From Candidatus Krumholzibacteriia bacterium (lineage in GTDB: Bacteria; Krumholzibacteriota; Krumholzibacteriia; Krumholzibacteriales; Krumholzibacteriaceae), in contig JAPLKY010000375.1 in assembly GCA_026387805.1 (NCBI GenBank), positions 1 through 7,404 of the forward strand: a stretch of DNA of 7,404 nucleotides, in the 5' to 3' direction. A model generated the notes under the pieces. It was not told the origin of the DNA, searched no databases, and saw only the letters and a list, made by a program, of their open reading frames with translations. This document shows positions 1-5,269 of the stretch, piece by piece. Each line of letters opens with the position of its first letter. The stretch's first letter is position 1. The translations under genes were made by a program, and so were the position numbers.

Positions 1-40
1 TGAGCGCGGCGAGCGCGTCCTCGGGATCATGAGCTTTCAT
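1..40 (-). CDS. 5' end of an unidentified gene (partial)
   Basis: An ATG at 40-38 opens a frame that runs off the left edge after 13 codons (M-K-A-H-D-P-E-D-A-L-A-A-L). It overlaps the stop of the upstream methyltransferase as ATGA, the usual sign of a translationally coupled operon gene. An AAAGGA Shine-Dalgarno-like stretch lies about 8 nt before the ATG, inside the last codons of the methyltransferase. Thirteen residues are too few to name a family. The overlap and the ribosome binding site make a real start likely, but a chance ATG cannot be excluded. Confidence 0.55.
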   Translation of the reverse strand, partial: MKAHDPEDALAAL

Positions 41-738
41 GGCGTTCGTCCTTTCTTGGCCGGCGCGCCCGCCGTGATCTCGCAGAAGACGCTCGACGAA
101 TCGATCTCGACGATGCGCGCGCCCGCGTCGAGCTCTTCCGCGAGCGCGGCGAACTCCCGCGCCCCCATCGTCGTTGCGGTGAAACCGTCCGCGCATACGA
201 TCGTGCCGTCGCGCGTCCTCTCCCAATCGATCGCTCCCACGAGGCCCTCGCCGGCCTGCCGGACGAACCACTCGAGCCGGTGCTCCCAGAACGCCTCGCT
301 GTAGCTCGAAAAGAGCGCGAGCCCTCCCGGGCGCGTGACGCGTACGCTCTCCCGCACGAGAGCGCGCGCATCGACGTGGAACGCGGAAATCCCATTCTGG
401 ATGCACACGACGCGGTCGAACGCGCCGTCGCGAAAACCGAGTCTCACGGCGTCCATCTGCGCGAAAGCGCAGTTCCCCGCGCGCCCGAGCGCCACGCTCC
501 CGTGCGCGAGGCTCTCGAAGGAGGTATCGATTCCGCAGACGATCCTCGCCCTCCGCGCGAGAGGCCCGAGCACGCGTCCGTAGCCGCACCCGAGCTCGAG
601 CACCGCGTCGGAGGGCCGCACCCTCGCGAGCACGTGATCGATCTCGGCATTCAGGTACTGGAGGACCCGCGGAGGCGCGATCGCATAGACCCGTTCGAGG
701 CGATCGGCCGATAGCTTCTCGCGATAGTAATCCGGCAT
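37..738 (-). CDS. class I SAM-dependent methyltransferase
   Basis: This 233-residue protein is probably a soluble methyltransferase that transfers a methyl group from S-adenosylmethionine to an unknown acceptor. Motif I, V-L-E-L-G-C-G-Y-G-R at residues 46-55, is the glycine-rich SAM-binding loop after beta-1. The acidic end of beta-2 is G-I-D at 69-71, and D96 (Q-M-D-A) fits the adenine-contact position. The beta-4 strand is F-D-R-V-V-C-I-Q-N at 107-115, and the R-P-G-G turn at 136-139 is typical of the Methyltransf_11/25 group. Length is normal for a single-domain enzyme. The ATG is the only usable start: an in-frame stop lies a few codons upstream. It sits 1 nt after the ATPase stop (TGACATG) with no clear Shine-Dalgarno, so translation probably depends on ribosomes finishing the ATPase. 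Nothing in the substrate-binding part identifies the acceptor. Confidence 0.9.
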   Translation of the reverse strand: MPDYYREKLSADRLERVYAIAPPRVLQYLNAEIDHVLARVRPSDAVLELGCGYGRVLGPLARRARIVCGIDTSFESLAHGSVALGRAGNCAFAQMDAVRLGFRDGAFDRVVCIQNGISAFHVDARALVRESVRVTRPGGLALFSSYSEAFWEHRLEWFVRQAGEGLVGAIDWERTRDGTIVCADGFTATTMGAREFAALAEELDAGARIVEIDSSSVFCEITAGAPAKKGRTP

Positions 739-739
739 G

Positions 740-3331
740 TCAGGAACGCGCCGATTCGCGCGTCATCGTTCTCCCCCGCCAGCTATTGATCACCTTGATC
801 GCCTCGAACCATATGATGCTCATCGCGCCCGCGGCAACGCATATGAGGAGATCGGCGATCCGCGGCTTATCGAACAAGAAGAGGCGCTGCAGAAACGGAA
901 CGTAGAGCACGAGGCCGAGGAACGCAATCGCTCCCCCCGACGACCACCATGCCGCCGCGTTCGGCGTCCGGAGCGTATCGAAAAACGTGCGCGACCAGGA
1001 TCGGTTCGTGAAAATGAGACCCAGATTCGCGACGACGAGCGTCGCGAAGGAAAGGGCGCGCGCCTCGCTCTCGCCGCGTCCGGACGTCCGGGCGAAGTAG
1101 TACACGAGCGTCGCGATCGCGAGAACGCTCAGGCCCTGCAGGATGCTCAGGCCCACGGTGCGTCTGCCGAGAAGCCGCTCCTTCGTGTCGCGCGGCGGCC
1201 GCCGCATGATGTTCTTCTCCTCCGGCTCCGCTTCAAAAACGATGGAACAGGCCGGATCGATGATGAGCTCCATGAAAACGATGTGCACGGGAAACAGAAT
1301 CAGCGGCCACTTGAAGACCACCGGTATCAGCGAGAGCCCCGCTATCGGAACGTGTATCGCGAGGATATACGCCATCGCCTTCTTGAGATTGTCGAAGATC
1401 CTTCTGCCCATCTTCACCGCTTTCACGATGGACGAGAAATCGTCATCGAGCAGAACGAGCGAGGCCGCCTCGCGCGCGACATCCGTGCCCCTGCCGCCCA
1501 TCGCGATCCCGATGTGGGCTGACTTGAGCGCCGGGGCGTCGTTCACGCCGTCCCCCGTCATGACGACGATCTCCCGATTCGCCTTGAACGCCTCGACGAG
1601 AGTGAGCTTCTGCTCGGGCATGACCCGGGCGAAGATGTTCGTCGTTCTCACGTGTCGCCCGAGCTCGGCGCGATCCATCTTCTCGAGCTCGTAGCCCGTG
1701 ATGACCTCTTCCGCGGGCTCGAGGCCGGCCTGCCGGGCGATATTGCGCGCCGTGCCGGGATAGTCGCCCGTCACCATCACGACGCGTATGCTCGCGTCGT
1801 AGCATTCCCTGATCGAGGCCGCAACCTCGGGGCGGACGGGATCGGAGAGCCCGACGAGCCCGAGGAACCGGAATTGAAAATCGTGCTGCCCTCCGGGGAG
1901 CTCTTCCTCGCGAAAGAACGCCTTCGCGACGCCGAGCACGCGCAATCCCCTGTCGGCCATGCGTGCCACGTGGCGCGAAAGCTCCTCCGTCTCGAGGGGG
2001 CTGAAATGGCAGAGATCCCCGATGACCTCGGGCGCCCCCTTCGCCGCAATGACGAACTCGTCCCCGGCGGGGGACTTCCAGACGCGCGAGATCGCGAGCA
2101 GCTTCTCGGATATCGGATACTCGTGCACGAGGCTCCAGTCGTCATGAAGGTGCTCGGTGTGCGCAAGGTAGTAATCTCCGAACTGCTTGAACGCCTTCTC
2201 CATCGCATCGAAGGGATCCCGCTGGCTCGCGAGAATCGAAAACTCGACGATCTCGTGGAAGGTTTCGGGCAGCGGCTCTTCGGCTTTGTAGTGCACGTCG
2301 TGCCACTCCCCCTTCGCGAAGAGCTCGCTCACCGACATCTGATTCATCGTGAGCGTCCCCGTTTTGTCGACGCAGAGCACGGTTGCGGACCCGAGCGTCT
2401 CGATCGCGGGCATAAACCTCGTGAGAACGCGCTTCTGCGAGAGGTGCCAGGCACCGAGCGCGAGGAAGATCGTGAGGACGACAGGGAATTCCTCCGGCAG
2501 GATCGCCATGGCGAGCGTGAGCCCGGCGAGAAATCCGCCGAGCCAGTCGGCCCGCGTGAACCCGTAGGTGACGATGACGAGAACGCACAGTATCAATCCA
2601 ACGAGCGCGAAATTCCGGACGAGCCGTCCCGTCTCCTTTTGGAGCAGCATCTCGCCCGGTTTCACCGACTGGAGCGCTTTTCCGATCTTGCCGATCTCGC
2701 TCCGCGCTCCGGTTGCCTTCACCTCGGCGATTCCCTGACCCCGCTCGACCATGGTCCCCGAGTAAACGAAGGGAATCCCGTCGCCTCCGGGGCGCCCCAT
2801 CTCGGCGCGCCCGTCCCAGACGCTCTTCGTCACGGAGAGCGACTCCCCGGTGAGGAGCGATTCATCGGTCGAGAGATTGCTGTGCCAGAGCACGACGCCG
2901 TCCGCCGGCACGCGATCTCCCTCGGCGAGAACGATGACGTCGCCGCGGACGACCTCGCGCCCCGCGATGCGCTTCTCCGCGCCGTCCCGTACGACGAGCG
3001 CCCGCGGGCTCGACAGGTTCTTCAGGGCCTCGAGGGCCCGCTCCGTCTTGCGTTCCTGGTAGAAAGTGATCGCCATGATGACGAAGACGAAACCGAGGAG
3101 CATGATCCCCTCCTGCACCTCGCCGAGCACGAAGTAGATCGTCCCGCATGCGACGAGGAGCAGAAACATCGGCTCGCGCACGACGTCGAAAGCGATGTGG
3201 AATATGGTGCGCCGCGCCGCGCTCGGAAGCTCGTTGTAGCCGTCCTCCGCGAGCCGTTTCGCGGCTTCCTTCTCGCTCAGCCCCGCGATCGAATTCAGCG
3301 AGAACTCCGTATCATGCCGTTCCTGCGCCAT
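740..3331 (-). CDS. P2-type cation-transporting P-type ATPase
   Basis: A complete 863-residue integral membrane pump that uses ATP to move cations; the family includes Ca2+ and Mn2+ ATPases. Seen in order: N-terminal cation-ATPase domain (about 12-60), M1-M2 (about 44-91), actuator domain with T-G-E-S at 161-164, M3-M4 (238-293) with P-E-E-F-P at 279-283, phosphorylation site D322 in D-K-T-G-T, nucleotide-binding K-G-A-P-E at 431-435, T-G-D at 521-523, hinge G-D-G-V-N-D-A-P at 593-600, and six C-terminal helices (about 650-846). By hand alignment to SERCA, E309 and D800 are kept (E280, D692), N796 is E688, and N768 and E771 become H660 and I663. Ion specificity is therefore uncertain and need not be calcium. 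The start has GGAGG 8 nt upstream. The first 20 bp overlap the preceding gene, and the next gene follows 1 nt after the stop. All catalytic residues are intact. Confidence 0.96.
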   Translation of the reverse strand: MAQERHDTEFSLNSIAGLSEKEAAKRLAEDGYNELPSAARRTIFHIAFDVVREPMFLLLVACGTIYFVLGEVQEGIMLLGFVFVIMAITFYQERKTERALEALKNLSSPRALVVRDGAEKRIAGREVVRGDVIVLAEGDRVPADGVVLWHSNLSTDESLLTGESLSVTKSVWDGRAEMGRPGGDGIPFVYSGTMVERGQGIAEVKATGARSEIGKIGKALQSVKPGEMLLQKETGRLVRNFALVGLILCVLVIVTYGFTRADWLGGFLAGLTLAMAILPEEFPVVLTIFLALGAWHLSQKRVLTRFMPAIETLGSATVLCVDKTGTLTMNQMSVSELFAKGEWHDVHYKAEEPLPETFHEIVEFSILASQRDPFDAMEKAFKQFGDYYLAHTEHLHDDWSLVHEYPISEKLLAISRVWKSPAGDEFVIAAKGAPEVIGDLCHFSPLETEELSRHVARMADRGLRVLGVAKAFFREEELPGGQHDFQFRFLGLVGLSDPVRPEVAASIRECYDASIRVVMVTGDYPGTARNIARQAGLEPAEEVITGYELEKMDRAELGRHVRTTNIFARVMPEQKLTLVEAFKANREIVVMTGDGVNDAPALKSAHIGIAMGGRGTDVAREAASLVLLDDDFSSIVKAVKMGRRIFDNLKKAMAYILAIHVPIAGLSLIPVVFKWPLILFPVHIVFMELIIDPACSIVFEAEPEEKNIMRRPPRDTKERLLGRRTVGLSILQGLSVLAIATLVYYFARTSGRGESEARALSFATLVVANLGLIFTNRSWSRTFFDTLRTPNAAAWWSSGGAIAFLGLVLYVPFLQRLFLFDKPRIADLLICVAAGAMSIIWFEAIKVINSWRGRTMTRESARS

Positions 3332-3968
3332 GCCGACGACCTCCGTATGCGGTATACGCCGCCTTCGTCGCGAGCCAGTATTGACAGAGAACGAGAACCG
3401 GCCATCCGGCCGCGACGAGCGCGACGATCGTAGGCCGGGTGACGGCGAATTTCAAATGGAACATGTGCTCGAGATCGCTCCCCGCGAAGGGATCCCTCAA
3501 AGCCAGATACGCCGAGAACCCCGCGGCGCAGGCGATGACGGCCGCCGCGAACGACCCCGTCCGCCTGATGACCGTTCGCGCCTCCTCCCCCGCCGCCCCC
3601 GCGTGAAGAAGTCGCCTTCCCATGTATGCGCCGGCGACGATTCCGCACACGAGATTGAAAACGCTCGTTCCCATGAAAACGGCGTACGTGACGACGGATA
3701 CAAAAACATAGAGGAACATGAGCGACGGAAGACGCATCTCGTAGGCGCGTGCCGTCCATCTCCGGAGAAAGAGCGCGTCGAGCACGACGCCGAGCAAGAG
3801 CCCCCCGAACGCCCCGTATGGGACGTAACGCTCGGGCACGACGCCGACGCCGAGCCACCATGCCGCGAAGAAACAACAGACGGGCATGAGAACGGCGATG
3901 AACGCTCCGACGACGCGCGATTCGAGTCTGCCCATGAGCGCCCCCCGTTGAGCGTCTTCGCCGCTCAC
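3312..3968 (-). CDS. multi-pass membrane protein of unknown function
   Basis: I do not recognise a family. The 218-residue product has about five to six hydrophobic segments, near residues 19-40, 50-67, 81-98, 100-116, 138-157 and 178-200, joined by short Arg-rich loops such as R69-R70-W-T-A-R. The loop between the fourth and fifth segments (about 118-137) is hydrophilic. No catalytic motif is evident. The chosen start is GTG at 3968, which overlaps the upstream stop as GTGA and has a strong GGAGGA about 8 nt before it. An internal ATG at residue 12 (3935) is a weaker alternative with only a G-run upstream. The 3' end overlaps the ATPase start by 20 bp, so the two are very probably co-translated. 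The protein could be an accessory subunit or partner of the pump, but that is inference from position alone. Confidence 0.8.
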   Translation of the reverse strand: MSGEDAQRGALMGRLESRVVGAFIAVLMPVCCFFAAWWLGVGVVPERYVPYGAFGGLLLGVVLDALFLRRWTARAYEMRLPSLMFLYVFVSVVTYAVFMGTSVFNLVCGIVAGAYMGRRLLHAGAAGEEARTVIRRTGSFAAAVIACAAGFSAYLALRDPFAGSDLEHMFHLKFAVTRPTIVALVAAGWPVLVLCQYWLATKAAYTAYGGRRHGAGTA

Positions 3969-4570
3969 TTGCTCTTCCTCCAGAAACTGAGATGCCCGAG
4001 ATAGCTCTTCATCCTCGAGGTCTCGCCCTCGCGGAAGATTCCTTCCCGCGCGAACCGGACGTCCTCGATCGTGTAGAAAGATCGTGGATTGTACCGATTG
4101 ATGATCTCGATGACGTGATCGAGATCGCTCCGCTTGATGATCGTATAGATGAGGTTCACGTCCCCCCGAGCCCCCTGCGCGTTGACGATCGTGATTCCGT
4201 AATCCTCCGACTTCAGGTGCTCGATGAGCGCGGAGGCCTCCAGGCTCGTCACGATACGGATGAGAATCGTCCCCATCGCGAGCCGCTCCTCGATGTACAT
4301 CCCGACGAAGGTACCCATGGCGAATCCGCCCGCGTAGGCGAAATAGTAAAAGGGATTCGTGAGGTTCAGCATGATCTGGCGGATCGCGAGAAGCCAGATG
4401 AGCACCTCGAAGAAACCGAGGAACGGAGCGATGAACCGATGCCCCCGCCCGATGAAGATGATCCGCATCGTTCCGATCGATCAGTCGAAGATGCGGGCGA
4501 GGAAGATGAGACCCGGGATGAGCACCCAGACAATGAGTCCATGACCGAGCTCCGAACCTTCACCCATCAT
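3965..4570 (-). CDS. UPF0316-like DUF5698/DUF2179 membrane protein with in-frame TGA
   Basis: The uninterrupted frame starts at ATG 4468 (167 aa). It carries hallmarks of this uncharacterised family: G-F-F-E-V-L-I-W-L-L-A-I in a helix, then A-Y-A-G-G-F-A-M-G-T-F-V-G-M-Y-I-E-E-R-L-A-M-G, then a soluble DUF2179 alpha/beta C-terminus. That start removes the first helix and has no good ribosome binding site. Reading upstream in the same frame gives a start at 4570, with AAGGA 10 nt before it. From there come a hydrophobic helix (about residues 12-25) and A-R-I-F-D-[TGA]-S-I-G-T-M-R, which matches how family members normally begin. Full length with TGA read through is 201 residues, normal for the family, with the TGA at codon 30. 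The codon could be selenocysteine, a nonsense mutation, an error, or a stop followed by reinitiation at 4468. The gene heads the minus-strand operon and ends in a GTGA overlap with the next gene. Family identity is confident; how the TGA is read is not. Confidence 0.75.
4450..4470 (-). promoter_or_regulatory. possible bacterial SECIS-like hairpin after the TGA
   Basis: In the mRNA sense, CGATG at nt 11-15 after the TGA pairs perfectly with CATCG at nt 27-31, leaving an 11-nt loop that begins C-G. A shorter nested option, GATG with CATC, leaves loop C-G-G-A-T. Bacterial SECIS elements are short stem-loops starting several nt after UGA, with a G among the first loop bases and the loop roughly 16 or more nt away. 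Here the loop begins after 15 nt, so the fit is borderline. A 5-bp stem arises easily by chance, and other pairings such as GATC with GATC compete. Confidence 0.3.
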
Positions 4571-4591
4571 GCCCGCGCTTTCCTTGCGGGC
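4571..4591 (-). repeat. hairpin placing the Shine-Dalgarno in its loop
   Basis: A perfect 6-bp inverted repeat, GCCCGC-N9-GCGGGC on the minus strand, has AAGGA in its loop. Its 3' arm ends directly against the ATG at 4570. If it forms, the stem would cover the spacer and could limit initiation of the UPF0316-like gene. The geometry is clear in the sequence; any regulatory role is inference. Confidence 0.4.
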
Positions 4592-4640
4592 GCCCCGAGC
4601 CCCGCGCGATCCGCGAAATCGCGCCAGTCCCGGAACGCGC

Positions 4641-4684
4641 TAAAAAGCGCGCCGGAGGGCTCCTCGCGGAAGCCTCCCCGGCGC
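4641..4684 (-). terminator. intrinsic terminator of the RRM gene
   Basis: On the minus strand, GCGCCGG pairs with CCGGCGC around a partly paired, GC-rich inner stem with a small CGCGA loop. GC and a run of five T follow. It lies about 65 bp after the RRM stop codon, the expected place for a rho-independent terminator, and before the UPF0316-like gene. It should separate the RRM transcript from the downstream operon. A second perfect palindrome, CGCGCT-AAAA-AGCGCG (4636-4651), overlaps the T-run. Confidence 0.75.
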
Positions 4685-4748
4685 ACGTTCGTTATCTCAT
4701 TTCCCTGCTACGGGCATTCGAGCCCGCTTCACGCGTTCGCTCCGCCCG

Positions 4749-5048
4749 TTACCAGCGATCTCCGTGATCCCGCCGACCTCCGCCGCCCCCTCCCCCTCGA
4801 CTATCGGTCTTCGGACGGGCCTCGCTCACGTTCAGCGCACGGCCCTTGACGTCCTTGCCGTTGATCGCGGCGACCGCGGCTTTGCCCTCTTCACTCGAGG
4901 CCATCTCAACGAACGCGAAACCCCTCGATCTATCAGTGAACTTATCCTTGATGATATTCACCGAATCAACCTTGCCGAAGGCTTCGAATTCCTTGCGCAA
5001 ATCCTCCTCGGTCATGTCGTAGGAGAGATTGCCGACGTAGATATTCAT
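4749..5048 (-). CDS. small RRM-domain RNA-binding protein
   Basis: A 99-residue cytoplasmic protein made of one RNA recognition motif plus a glycine/arginine-rich tail. RNP2 is I-Y-V-G-N-L at residues 3-8 and RNP1 is R-G-F-A-F-V-E-M at 42-49, giving the aromatic residues Y4, F44 and F46 that stack on single-stranded RNA. Residues 1-77 cover the complete beta-alpha-beta-beta-alpha-beta fold. Residues 84-91 are R-G-G-G-G-G-G-G, followed by a charged end. The architecture matches the short bacterial Rbp proteins best known from cyanobacteria and also found in many other phyla, where some are cold-responsive. RNA targets here are unknown. The ATG is preceded by a near-perfect AAAGGAGGT Shine-Dalgarno with 5-nt spacing, suggesting high expression. 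The gene is monocistronic, with its own promoter-like sequence upstream and a terminator downstream. Confidence 0.95.
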   Translation of the reverse strand: MNIYVGNLSYDMTEEDLRKEFEAFGKVDSVNIIKDKFTDRSRGFAFVEMASSEEGKAAVAAINGKDVKGRALNVSEARPKTDSRGGGGGGGRRDHGDRW

Positions 5049-5075
5049 TCTGACCTCCTTTGTGCCATTGTCGCA

Positions 5076-5104
5076 TGTATATCAGAAAGCGGGGCGCCGT
5101 TCAA
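5076..5104 (-). promoter_or_regulatory. putative sigma70 promoter of the RRM gene
   Basis: On the minus strand, TTGAAC (5104-5099) and TATACA (5081-5076) are separated by exactly 17 nt, each matching 4 of 6 consensus bases. Transcription would start near 5069 and give a leader of about 20 nt that contains the strong ribosome binding site. A T-rich run immediately upstream of the -35 could act as an UP element. This is assigned by eye only. Confidence 0.5.
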
Positions 5105-5107
5105 ATG

Positions 5108-5136
5108 AAAAAAGGGCGATCCCGCGCCCGCGGATC
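5108..5136 (-). terminator. terminator-like hairpin with T-run upstream of the RRM promoter
   Basis: On the minus strand, GATCCGC pairs with GCGGGATC (one bulged G) around a GGGC loop. After four bases (GCCC) six T follow. No minus-strand gene lies upstream within view, since lepA is divergent, so it would only stop antisense transcription coming out of lepA. The T-run could equally serve as an upstream promoter element. The rest of the 221-bp intergenic region shows nothing further apart from the two promoter-like sequences. Confidence 0.35.
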
Positions 5137-5196
5137 CGGAATCCCGTCTTCGCATCATCTTCCGGCATAATCGGTCGCGCGGCGGCAAAAGCGGTC

Positions 5197-5225
5197 TTTA
5201 CACCCGCTGGGGAAAAGGCTACATT
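5197..5225 (+). promoter_or_regulatory. putative sigma70 promoter of lepA
   Basis: TTTACA (5197-5202, 5 of 6 consensus bases) and TACATT (5220-5225, 4 of 6) are separated by 17 nt. This places a transcription start near 5232, about 38 nt before the lepA ATG. It also argues against the in-frame TTG at 5228 as the start codon. It is divergent from the RRM promoter, with about 90 bp between the two -35 boxes. Assigned by eye. Confidence 0.5.
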
Positions 5226-5269
5226 GATTGGAATCGCAGACACGGGGAATCCGCAACATCGCGGGAGCT

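Noticed and set aside
1652..3433. 593-codon open frame on the plus strand
   Set aside because: It lies antisense to the P-type ATPase. The composition (Arg, Glu, Asp and Pro rich with no family motif) is what high-GC codon bias produces in the opposite frame.
4469..4570. Reassigned TGA (for example Trp or Gly) across the genome
   Set aside because: TGA is the terminal stop of lepA, the ATPase, the methyltransferase and both upstream membrane-protein genes, so it is a normal stop here.
5228..5269. TTG at 5228 as the lepA start, adding 14 residues
   Set aside because: The family starts at M-E-Q-I-R-N-F, and the best promoter-like pair would place the transcription start downstream of this TTG.
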